A DNA stretch of 64,000 bases from Aculops lycopersici (lineage: Eukaryota; Arthropoda; Arachnida; Trombidiformes; Eriophyidae): assembly GCA_015350385.1 (NCBI GenBank), contig WNKI01000001.1, positions 7,837,433-7,901,432 of the forward strand, written 5' to 3'. A program made the position numbers and the translations under genes. Positions 13,701 through 25,418 of the stretch are shown in pieces. Positions within the stretch are counted from its first letter, which is position 1, and every line of letters starts with the position of its first letter. A model generated the notes under the pieces. It was not told where the DNA came from, did not search any database, and was given only the letters and a program-made list of their open reading frames with translations.

Positions 13701-14417
13701 CGCTCGTGAACTCTAGCTTGGCACGAGTTAGAGAGGATTCCGTGGGCGAGCTGTTAAGCTAACGAGCTTGCTTAAGCTTTAAAGCTTACGCACAGATATC
13801 CGTCCCATTGGTGGCGGCGTTGCCGTGTAGTCGTCGTCATCGTGTAGCCACAAACTGGAGGCAACCACATGAGCAAACTCAACTCTCACGCATTCCGCCA
13901 CGACCCACCTGGTGTGGCAGTGAAACGTTGCCATCTCTCTTTAAATGAGCACCAAAAGTCGCTGACAGTCAGCTAACGGTTAGTGCTAGTTGCAATTCTG
14001 GCAACTGGCGTCGAGTACCTGGTAAGGCAAAGGGAAATCTGACGCTGACCTTGGAGACGAGCCAACAGGTAGCTGGTGTTACATTGGGTGCGCTGATTGT
14101 ATCGTTGACTGACCGATTGGTAGGCGAGTGGCCAACGGTCAGTGAGGCTCGTGCTACAGCTCATCCCACTAGTATTGAGACAAGAGCTGTAGTTGGTCGG
14201 TGGCTACCCGGTTTGGGGAAAATGTTTTCCTTCCAATCCGTTGTCGTCGTTGTGGGTTATCGTGCCGACCAGTGAAATTGTTGCCGTTTGTTGTTGTTTG
14301 GCTAGCTGGTTAGTTAGCGAGCTGGAGTTACCGATTGATATCAGCAGCAGCAGCAGTAGCAACAACAACAAAAGAGAGATCAACTCGCTAACTGACAACT
14401 GGAATGAGAGTGAAAGT

Positions 14418-14446
14418 GAAACAGAAACAGAAACAGAAACAGAAAG
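14418..14446. repeat. Hexanucleotide ACAGAA microsatellite
   Basis: Four to five near-perfect copies of a GAAACA-type hexamer, preceded by GAAAGT variants. It produces Glu-Thr and Ser-Val repeats in the overlapping short reading frames, which are therefore not taken as genes. Confidence 0.75.
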
Positions 14447-16948
14447 GAGGAAGGAAAACTGTCTCACGCTTGTTAGTTCATTCGTAAACTCGACGAGCTA
14501 CGGCAAGAGTTGCAGGTGCAATGCAGGTGGTCGTCAACAGGCAACGGTCATTAGAATGCGAGTTGTCCATCAACCAGCCACCTGAGCATAATTCTGATTC
14601 TGGATAGCAGGTAGCCAATCTGCGTGTTGCCGATACGAGAGACGCATACCGGCGGCGCCGCCACCTCTGATAAATGGTTTTTGCCACGCAACCAGTAATC
14701 TAGAAACTAGGGGAAAAGTTCCAATAAAAAGAGAGAAAAATCCAGCTTGATATTATGAATAGATACAAGAAAAAAGCCGAAGAGCACCACGACAAACGCT
14801 ATTCGGTGGCCAGCAATAATCTCAACAACAACAACAACCTGTAGAAGGGGATACCTGTAACGCCAATCACAGTTCGCGAAAGTCTATCAGTCTCACTCAA
14901 ATTTGCTTCCTATCACTAAGGCCAATTATATTTTCCTCTCACTATCTACCCTTTGGCCTTTTACGGTTCAGATTCACTCCCGCTAATAATATTCGGCAAA
15001 GTCAACGTGCGACAGTCTAATCAACACACTAGAGGTGAGGGCAGATACATTCGATTTTAGTTCCAACATTAGCGAGATGATTTGGGATTAAAATGAATCA
15101 TGAGCGATGATTAATTGGATAAAAGTCTCATTCTCTCTTTCTCTCGCCAGTCTTTCGTTACTAAAACACATCTAGAACCAACTGATTAAATTGTCAGAAA
15201 GCTTCCTCGAAAAGACTTCCAGTTAAAACGAATGAAAGAGAATGAAAGAAAGAAAGGGAGAGAGAGGGAGAGACAGACTTGACGGTTGGTATTGATTCTC
15301 ATTCATTCCCACATTAAACTGTAACAATTAAAGGAGAGACCAACCAAGAGAACAGTCCAACTGTAAATGACAGGCGACAACAACGACAACGAGTTCATAA
15401 GAAACTTTCTCGCCAGACAAACCCTCAAAAAGAACATACTTTTGCTAGTCTTTTTACCTGAATTCACTTGTCTCTTGGGCATTCTAAATTTCATCAACTT
15501 GCCTCCTGTGAACTCGACACCTGTTCGCTTAGGCCTACTGACACAGTTCACAGTCCTCTGGGCCGCTTGCTAGTCTTGTTTTTCGTGACAAGGGAGAGCG
15601 AGGAGCCAACAAGTTGCAGGCCACACACAAAGCGAGCCATCAATGAGTCTCTCGCCAATTTTGGGTGCTTAAATTTCAAGTATCCGACTTTAAAATACTA
15701 GGGAAACGCCACTAATGGCAACGTCAAAACGACAAAAAGTATCCCAACGACAGAACAGCGACAGCTTTTTAGAGCGGAGCCAAAGGGTTGAGCTTAATCG
15801 AGAATTTTCAATTTGCAATCGATAATTTACCTCCGTTTAGGAGTTGCAACACCCTAACGCTCCTGGTGGAGACCTACCTTTGTTCTATATTCTCACCTAC
15901 GACGAGAGTTAGCTAAATCATTTGGAAAACGGTTGGACTTGTGCTAAGGGAGCGAGCGAGGGTTTGAGTTGAAGCTAAAGTTGCAGGCAAGAGTCGAGAA
16001 GTGAGAATGGGAGCGAGGTTACCGCATATTGTGTTTGCCGCTCCTACTGTCGGCTGCTACTGGTCCAAGCGATTGGTTGTATGGAGTGTCTTATTTGGAC
16101 ACCAAGACAAACTTACCAAATCAAAAGCACTGCAAACGGAGGCAACCGATACACCAGCAACAGGTGTGCGGCTCGGAGAAGTGTGAGCTTGCGTGTGCTC
16201 AGGTGCCGCTTGTGGCTCGGCGCGCCCACCTGTGAGCCGCTGCCTCTACTTTTGCTAATGAGAATTGCCTCGCTGTTACATTTTTCAAAGGAGACTAACT
16301 CACTTGCTAGTTGTAGGCGAGTAAGTTAGTTAGTTCGTTAATAAGCCTGATTGGCGAGCAAGCCAATTTTAGCCATTTGCTTGTTCGTTTCTCCCTCTCC
16401 CTCTCCATCTCTGTCTCCCAAATCCCGCTGAGATTCCGTTAGAACTCTTATCCCTCGAACGTTGGCTGTTTGCAACCAAATTAGACGGACGCAGAGCGAT
16501 TCGCGAACCAATCAAGCGGCAGACCCACTTGCAACCAGCTAACTCACTATCGCTGAACAGCACCTGGTGCGATCGCCGATGCTCATGAATCGCGTGCGTC
16601 AAGTCTAATCAATTTCAACCTCATGACAATCGCCTGCTGGTTGTTGTGCAACAACACCAGCCAAAACTCAACGAGAACAAAGTGATCAGCGGACAAGTCT
16701 GACTTTTAAAGATTGCTCTGCTCAATTACACTCCCAGTCGACTAATATTGATACCACTACTTGTTGCTTTCTGTCCAATTTAGTTTGCCATTGTGAGTCG
16801 GCGAGTTGGTAAGTTGCGCACCAATAGCAAATCTAAATCAGGAGTCGCAACTCGAGACTGCTGCTGACTCACGGCGATAAGAGGCGAGAGAGGGAGAGAA
16901 AGTGAGGCAAACGTTTGTGTTAAAGACAAATAGTAACAACAGCAACTT

Positions 16949-16981
<33 letters not shown>

Positions 16982-16997
16982 GCTGCTGCTGCTGTTG
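16949..16997. repeat. TTG/CTG trinucleotide microsatellite
   Basis: About eleven TTG units run into CTG units. The same CAA/CAG-class repeat recurs throughout the window, inside genes as poly-Gln or poly-Asn and outside genes as here. Confidence 0.85.
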
Positions 16998-19900
16998 CTC
17001 CTACAACGCAACAAGTTTCCGACATCAATTTGTCGCTACATCTCCGGCCCGGTACCTTTGTCGTTGCTGCCATTGTAGGCGCTCATTTCGTTTGCTTGCA
17101 TAAGTAGTTCACGACGAGCAACGAAAGCAATTGTATGAGTACATTAATGACTACCTCACTCAGTCAAATAGAGTAGAGTTCAATCGGTTTTTCGATGGTG
17201 TTCGCCATTCGCCGAGTTAACAGCAGGTCGTTGTTGCTGCTATTGTTGCTATTGTTACACCACCAGCCACCAGTTACCTGAGCCAACTGACCAACCGAAC
17301 GACCGGCAAACCGAACGACTGGCAACAGGTAGTTGCTGTTGTTGTCGTTGCGCCATCAACAAGGAACCTCCTGAGTCACGCCTTCGTTTTGTTTAGCCCT
17401 TCGTTCAACTCTCGCTCTCTCTCGCTTTCTCTTTCTATCCGATCGGCAACTCCTCTAAATCATCCAGAAATAAGATGGGACGACAAACGCTTTGTCATCT
17501 TGAAACCAGCAGACGATTAATCCGAGGCAACAAAGACGTCAACATTACGCCTGTAACTCTTCTTTGATTGCCGCCGCTGCTTCTTCGGCCACCTTTACCT
17601 GTGTGCGTTAATTCTTTTGGTGGTAGCGGCGTTTGGGTTGGGTCGCTACCCAACGATATGCACAGGTAAAGACTGTGAACCAAAAAAGCAACCGATAGGA
17701 AGCGCTAGAGTAACGAACAGACAAAATTCGTTGACTGTTGTGTAGCAATTCTTTCAAAATTACAACAACCACAACCTCAGCAGCAACAACGAAAGCAACA
17801 TTGACAAAAATAGTCGACTTATACCAAGTCATAACTCAGACACGAGGAGGTGGCGTCTACATGTACATTGATCTCAGTCGAGCGCGTTCCGTCGTCGAAT
17901 GTAGACTCAGCAGCTCGGCAGCAAAAACAAGGAGAGGGAAAGTCTCTTCTAGTTATCTCAAATTACCACCAGCTAGCCGAGAATTAGATGCTCGTTCAAA
18001 TCTGGATGCTGACTCTAGTGATTCTAGATACAGATGTAGATAGATGGTTGGTTAGCTAGCTAGCTGGCGATGAGCTTTCAAATTGGTGGTCGCATCTCGG
18101 TTGTGCAATGAGTTAGATAAGCCGCCATTTGCTGAGGCTGGCGGCAATAAAAATTGCACCAGCCTCAGGGGAGTTTTGCTTGGGCTGCGGAAAATATCCA
18201 TCTTTTTCTCGAGCACCTGAGTCTCAAGTGAATACTAGCAGCCCATCGATGGGTTAACTGAATTGTGGCCGTCTTTTGCTGTTGTGGTAGAGTCAGAGTG
18301 TTTGAGCTGCCATCGCCGCCGGCAGACAAATTGCCGCGGCGCGAGAGGGTTGCAACTATTGCTATTTACCTGGGAATAACAAATACGTTAACCAATGAAA
18401 GACTAAAACTTGGAGGAGTTTTGGCACTTGTTGCTTTCGCTGATTTCGCCTGCATCCTAATCCCTTGCCGTCGCCGCCGCCGCAGCCTGTTTGCTGGCTC
18501 AGTCAGTAGGACAAAGAAAGGGAGGCAGGTGGAGAGACTTCCTGCCACCTGAAGCGAATTTGCGAGCTAATTTGGCAGCTGAATAGACAACAAGCTCGAG
18601 AACGAGAAGGAGAAGGGGAGATAGAGAGAGAGACTGGAGACTATGAGTTGCATCACATTCAAACACTTGTACACCAAAACACACAGAAGCGAATGCTTAC
18701 CCACAGACGAGACAGAACGAGAAAACTCATCATTGATAATGCCTTCGAGTGAAGTCTTGCCAAGAGTCTTACAGTTTCTTGTTGTCAGTAGCAGCGACTC
18801 GCTAAGCAAAGCCACAGACGCCAGCTTGAATTCTGACTCCTCTCTAAGGTTCGCCAATAATCAGTGAGCTCTAGAAGATGATGACGACTGCGATGCTGCT
18901 ACTTAAGACGATGATGATGATGAGTTTGCTTGGGTCCGACTGCAAAGTCAATGCGAGAGTCCCGATGGCCAGCCAATTGGGCATTTTATTGACCGGACTT
19001 AATTGGAGGAGCTGAAGCTGCAAAACTTTATGCTTTCCATCGTGTGGCACTCCTCTATTCGGCTCGATGGTTTTGTGGCGCCACCGACGCCGACGCCGCT
19101 GCTGCTCCTTTTGCTGCCAATGCAATCCAATCAAACAGAAAGAGAGTCTCTGACTGGTAATTGCTTTTCTCCTACTCTCCCACTGTTGCTCAATCCTAAA
19201 TCCACCGCACTCTACTGAGGGAGCTGAGATTAGATTATTAGCGAAATTCATAGACTGCACGACGGGATGAACGCAAAAAGCCTCTGGAAGGCGCCGGAGG
19301 CATGTGAGCACAGAGGCGGTAATGTGATAGCTCGCCAACTTCCGGCAATTTTGTTGCTCCCTGTCAAGACGACACTTGTCACTTTTTCCCTCCTTATCGA
19401 CGATTTCAAACTCCACTCTCAACTTTTACTCTCTCCAAGACTAGCGCCTGAAGAGAGAAAGAAGGAGAAAATACTTAGCTGAGATTTCATGGGAGATTTT
19501 GCTCATTTAAACTCACGAAACATTTACTGACCCTCAGGCAGGTCAGTCAATCGATTGGCTTCGCTCAAACTTGTCAGCTGTGAAAGAGAAATAATCTTGC
19601 ACCCAAGAGGCTAATCTTTCGTCGACTCTCGGCTCTCAGCTGAACGTCAGTGAGAGCCGAGAGGTTGAGGAGAGTTTGACATAATTGGCACCGAGAAAGC
19701 CTCTAGTTTGTGTCGAGCTCAACAACTCGAAACTAATTGGCAGCCGAGCTAACGGTCTGTCACCTGATCGACTGTTTTGTTGCTCCGTAAACCTACGAGA
19801 ATAAGTCGTTTGCTCAATGTGTAAGTGTGAGATAGAGACAGAAATAGAGAGAAATGGTAATGAGAACGCTAGCTAGTCGAGGGTGTTTTCTGTGGCCAAG

Positions 19901-20978
19901 GCAAGCGTTTAATTAAATGCTAAACTCGACCGAGAGAATGGAGGAGCCAACAAAACTCTACACCTCGAGTTGGCCGAACCGCTTGCTGGCCTACAGTTTT
20001 GTTGCAAGCAAGCGAGTAAGCGAGCGAGCGAACGAGCAACTGGCAAGCTAGTCAGCTAACCAGTGAGAGTTATCTGTGTGAGTTGCGGCAGAGCAAGTGG
20101 TTGACTCGCGCGAGAACTTTGCTGCAGCTAAACTCTCAATTGGGCTAACTGGACAACGATGTCGCCCCATGGAACTATGCAGTCACCTGCTGCTTGTGAA
20201 CTTGGACACACTGACACCATGTCCAATAGCAGCAGCGGCAAGTGGCCCACAGGTGCCGCCTTTGCTGTTAAACTTAAGCGGCTCACTATGTCGCTCGGTC
20301 TTGGACTTCAGTTTCGTACCTTTCTAGATCGAAAAGGTTGCGCAACAGCAACCACTGCGATACCTGCCGCCACCGCCGCAAGCTACGAAGCGAGCATGTG
20401 AGCGACTAACCGACAAGCGACAACTTGATTTTCTTTGGCATCGATGGCTATACTGCTGGCATGAGCAACAGAAGCGGCATAATAACAGCCAGAGCCAACG
20501 ACGGCGACTGTTGCCAAAAAGTTGCCCGACTCTTGGCGCAAGACAGCAGCGCTAATGGTGGCAAAAGCAACAGGTCGCCTGAACGGTAAGCCACACCAAA
20601 CAACCACCGCCAAGTTTACTGGCGCCAATGCGGCTGCAGCAACCGTGACAGCGACAACCGCGGGACCGAAAGCAAAAGCAAATGCAACGTCAACTAATGG
20701 CAACCACCAACAGGATGATGAACACACAACAACGCAGCGGCAACAAGTGGGGTGCCTGTAAATCTAGCGATCTAACCTTAAATGCCAATCATGCGCCAAA
20801 AACGAAGCCCACGACCACAACGATGAGCTAAAGTTTAGTCGGGCAAACGTTTAACATGAGCTCCAGTTGCCTTTAGGCGACTGATTGGACTCTTCACAGT
20901 TGTTGCTGTTGTTTTGCCAGCCAATCTCAACCCGCAACTCTTGCTGTTGCCCATTTCCACTCGATCCTCTTGCTTAGT

Positions 20979-21043
20979 GAATGACTGACTGACTGTCTGA
21001 CTAACTTACTGACTGACTGACTGACTGACTGAATGAATGAATC
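20979..21043. repeat. GACT tetranucleotide microsatellite
   Basis: Repeated TGAC units with a few TGTC/TTAC variants, changing to TGAA near 21030. It is a simple repeat with no coding meaning. Confidence 0.85.
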
Positions 21044-21546
21044 CTCCTTGTCTCTTGACTAGAAAATCACATGAAGTTAGATTTGGAAGAAGCTTTAGAA
21101 TGAGAGAAAGAGAGAGAAAAAAACAGTTGCCTCGGTTCAACGGGATTATGACTGCAAGAGCAGCCGGCGGTGAGGATTGATAGGTAGCAACCTGCTGTCG
21201 TTGTTGTTGTTGTAAGTTGGGATGGGAAATAGAGGGAGAGAGTCTATCGTGTTTTCGATTGGGGTGCCGACTTTTGCAGGTCAACGAGAGACAGAGCAAC
21301 TCGGCGCCTTATTGTCCAACCGTTTGCCTGTATATCTATCTATCCGTCGGCCTACCTGGCCACCAAAGACTGTCTCTCTTTCTCATGCTCCTTGTGTAAT
21401 TGTGCACTTTACCTGTCCGTCGCCGATCGGCTAGTCGGTCTCACTCGAGTCCAGCTTGTCGCCCGGAGGACAATTGAACCGCCAGTTGACTTTAAAGCTA
21501 GTCCAAGTCGATGGACGAATTGAATGGCCGTAAGTTAACTGGCAAA

Positions 21547-21547
<1 letters not shown>

Positions 21548-21585
<38 letters not shown>
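21548..21585. repeat. GAC trinucleotide microsatellite
   Basis: About twelve uninterrupted GAC/ACG units. This is the same repeat class that encodes the poly-Asp tract of the Spaetzle-like precursor (3155-3193), but here it lies in non-coding DNA. Confidence 0.85.
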
Positions 21586-24500
21586 AGTTCAAGTGAAAGT
21601 CGGTTTCCGTTGACGCAATAGCAAGTCCAACTGTCGATCGTGCACTTGGTTTCGCTTCTAATAGGTATAACTCCCAATAGTGAGCAACTACTTCTCCAAA
21701 ACTGAGCGGGTGGTTATGAGCAACAAGTGGCCAGAGAGTTGGGAGAAAAAGGAGAAAGGTATAGCACTAACTAGACTCAAGTGAGGACCAGCAACAAACG
21801 AGTTTCATCATCATCGTCATCACGTCATTTGCTCTCAACCCTCTCCCTTAACTCAATCTCCTTAAAACTTGTAATCAATTCACTTTCGCTTTCACGGCCA
21901 CAACTAGTGGCACGGCGGCTCAAAGGTGCAGCTGGTTCCAAGCTCCAACTGCTTGCAACCAATTGACCGTCGCCTTCAAGTTCAAGTCTCAGTCTGGGTC
22001 TTAGACTAACTTTATCTGGCCAACTGACCAGTTGTTGGGTGGCGTCAAGCTTGTGAGCGATCTTTATGCGGAAGTTGCTGAAGGGTGAGAGAGGCATCGA
22101 TAATTACAACTGAACTCGCCGACTGTCGATTTTTGCCATCGGCAGTCGGTCTTCTTCATTTCAATTCAGTTGTTGTTATTATCTGCCATACTCCTGTTTC
22201 TCGCATTGTGGCTCTCACCAATGTTTGTTGTGAGAAAAAGGGAGGGAGCGAGTCGAGTTGCAAAGAGCCGCAAAACGGAGGCAAGATCAAAGAGGAGTCA
22301 AGAAGCGAGGCACAACTTAAATGGCTCGAGTCGGCGGCGACGACGGCGACGAGGACCACGAAAACGAGTGTCGTTTCTGCAGATAAAACTTGGAGTTCAA
22401 GAGGCGAGATGAATTTGGATTGATAAAAACCATCACATTGCGTAAGCTTGCGATTGCCTCCACTCTGGATAGTGGACTGTGAAGTGGAGGGAAACAGTAG
22501 CAACAAAAGTAAGGTGCTGCTCTTTTCTTATTGTCGTTGCTTTACCTATCTAAATAACCAAAGTGAAGAGCAGCATCGTAATAATGGCTGCTCACTTGAA
22601 CGCTCCGGCAAAAGGCACCATTGCCGGCCTCCAATTGAGCAGTTATCTTACGCCCCCGCGGTCAAAGAGTATCCTTGGCCACTGTGATTCATTTCATTTT
22701 CTCTATCTCTATCTCTGTATGTGTGTGCCATCGCCGAGCTACAAGTCTTGTCGGCATCCTAAAGTCCGTTAGTTTGCTTAGACCGTTCGGCTACCAAAAT
22801 GGCCAGCCAACGCCAGGCTTGCGCTGCCTTTGCGGCTAGCTAACCGATTATTAAATCATTATCTGCGCGATGCGCAATCCAAATGAGCAGCCGGCACAAT
22901 AGCTTAGCTAAGGCAGCTGCTTCGACCTCTACGTTGCTGTCGTCGACGTTGCCGCTGCTTCTGTGTTACGGTTTTCCAAGTTGGAAATACAACAAACGAA
23001 ACGGAAAGAGAAAGAGAGACTCTCGACATAGGAACTCAACTCAGGGCATTTAGTTATTGGGAATGATGACGGGATAATCCAATTGGTGGCTATGCAGGCG
23101 TCCATCTATTTTCCAGTCCAAGTATGTGGCTGTCATGTTGACTGTTGCATTAGTTGGAATAGAAACAGTTGACTCGTATGTTGGTGGTTACGTAAGAGCA
23201 GTACTGTTAGATTACAATTGCAAAGCGAAGTATCCAACAGCCCAGAGTTGATTGGATGGGTGTACGCGAAATGCACGCGCGTCGCCCACTCGCTCGTCTT
23301 AAAATTGTATGCGAGTTCCGCTTAACAGTGGCAAATTTAGCCACCGCTATGCGCTCACTCAGTGGGCTGGGTTATGGTGGGGATGAGGCACACTGGAAAC
23401 GAGGTGCCGGCAAAATGCAAGCCATGTTTGCCCGCCTCCAAAATGGCAAACTATTGTTACTGCTCTGTCCATTGAAAGCGCAACTGTTTCTCCTCGCACT
23501 GCCACTTTTACTTTATCACATCACATTTAGCTCGTCGCTTTAATTTGGCTATTCGAAGTTGCGCTGCAGGCCCAAGGTTTAATCGAAACCCAAGCCTGAG
23601 TTTTTCGCGACAAATAGACGATAGCTAGAGATTGAGTGCTGGACCCTGGAAAGAGCTAGACTCGAGTGGCCAGCTAAGCGAGCGTCATCTATGGCGCAAT
23701 GCGGTAGGTGATGCTCGCTAGAGAAGTGAAAGAGATAGGCAGAATTAAACACTCACCGAATACGATGATAACACTTAATAACTGGCCATCTGGTTTGCTC
23801 GGCTATTTATTGGCCGCATCGGCCATTTGCAACAACAAAGACGATGGCCACTTCGACCACCACCAGGGTTCTAGAGCACAACGCTTTGTTAAATTGCATA
23901 TATCCATCCACATAACGAGAGCGGCCGCAATGGCCGATGGGCCTGACCCGCGAGATGTGCGCGCGAAATGCATCCAATGGGCGCTTCGTGTGACTTGAAG
24001 TTTGCTGGTGTTGCGCCCAAAGCGGTAGCGTAAAATTTTTGTTCCGCGCTGGCCAAGTTTCTTGTGTGTCGCTCTCTGTGTGTTTGCTGGCCTGTCTGTT
24101 CGTGTAGCTCGATGGGTCAATACTATGAGTCTGTCCGTCCGTCCGTCTGTCTTTCTTCTCTCGCTGCTGCTACTGCTGCTGTTGCGCCAGTCTGTGTGCT
24201 GGCTTTTATTTTTCCCCCATAGCCGCGCATACACACAAAACTCACACACAACGAGAGAGGGAGATTCTACCGCTGGCGCCGCTTGCTCGACCGCCCGCCT
24301 GTCCCACTCGCACGCATAGAGTACAGCAAGAGTAAGTGAGCAAGCAAAGTACGCGAATGTGTGTTTGTGTGTGATGTGAGCAAGCAAAAGGAGAGGGAAC
24401 TCACTTGACCGAGTAAATAATTTTATCGCTTTCTCCGCGCACAGATACCCAAAATTCAATATATTCCTCCATTGAGGTTAGTGTTGCCACTGGCCAGGCT

Positions 24501-25418
24501 TCGTGTTGTGCCTATCTATGACTAATCATCAATATTATAAGTTTTAATACCACCAGTCCGTTGAAACAAGAAACAAACGGCATCAATCAATACTAGCCAA
24601 AAGAAAGAATGACAACAACACCAACACCAACTAGCAACGAAAGAAGACAACTATCTGAAGACTAGAACTAGAGACTCTCATTGCGGTGGTTGTTGCGGGG
24701 CACCAAAAAGAGAGAAGCATCATGTAACAGATCCTCTAGTCTCTGTCAAGATTTTAACCAAGTGAGAGAGAATCACTGTTGAAATCCTCAAAACTCTCAC
24801 TAGTCACTGAGATTTGAAGCAAGCAAGAGTTCCAGGGTAGCCAACCGAAATAACAACATAGCGCGCTGGTTGATATTAATGTTGTTTTGCTTGTATGTGG
24901 AAACCAATGCAAAGTTACGCAAGAGATTACAACTATCAAGTCAACTGGCTACCAAACATCAACTTGCCAGTCAAGAGGGTGAAAGTCAACATAGTCAAGA
25001 CAACAAGAATAGCAACATCAAGAAATATGACCAAGAAATGAACGAACAGTACTCGAGCAACATTATGCTTGAGTTTTCTAAAATAACCAAAACAAATGAA
25101 AACAGAAACCGCACATTATACCTGATTCCACTAAAGCGAATTATGTCAACCTAATAATTAACTTGACGACATATCGATGACAATAATCAAGTATTAGCAA
25201 AATAAACTCCAGCCTGGGACCACAATAGACCCTAGCCCTCCAGCTGGGTACACGCACATAGAGGATAGTAGAAACAAAAACAATTGACTCGGGGCATTCC
25301 ACCAATAGGTTTATCCTAAAATCGACTTAAACACACATATATACTTATCTAGTCTTAGCTATAATTTATAGCCAAGTGAGCATCATTGTATCTAAATTAA
25401 AATTAGCACCCCGGAAGA

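Larger units (their letters stand above)
10643..25418. other. 15-kb gene-free region upstream of Abl
   Basis: No ORF here shows a recognisable domain or a consistent coding character; the longest (23803-24459, minus strand, 218 codons) is low complexity. The DNA is rich in CAA/TTG, GA, CAG and GAC microsatellites, in CAGCTAGC-like words, and in copies of ACAGGTAG. In an otherwise compact genome such a stretch is likely to hold enhancers of the flanking developmental genes, 5' UTR exons and introns of Abl, or non-coding RNA. That is inference from position and size only. Confidence 0.5.

Noticed and set aside
16949..16997. CRISPR-like or other regular repeat array
   Set aside because: All regular repeats in the window are microsatellites without spacers; no CRISPR array is present, as expected for a eukaryote.
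18871..19422. 183-codon minus-strand ORF
   Set aside because: No conserved motif; Gln/Arg-rich stretches arise from CAG/CGC repeats.
23803..24459. 218-codon minus-strand ORF
   Set aside because: Composition follows local simple sequence, no domain or signal is recognisable, and it lies in a microsatellite-rich gene-free region.
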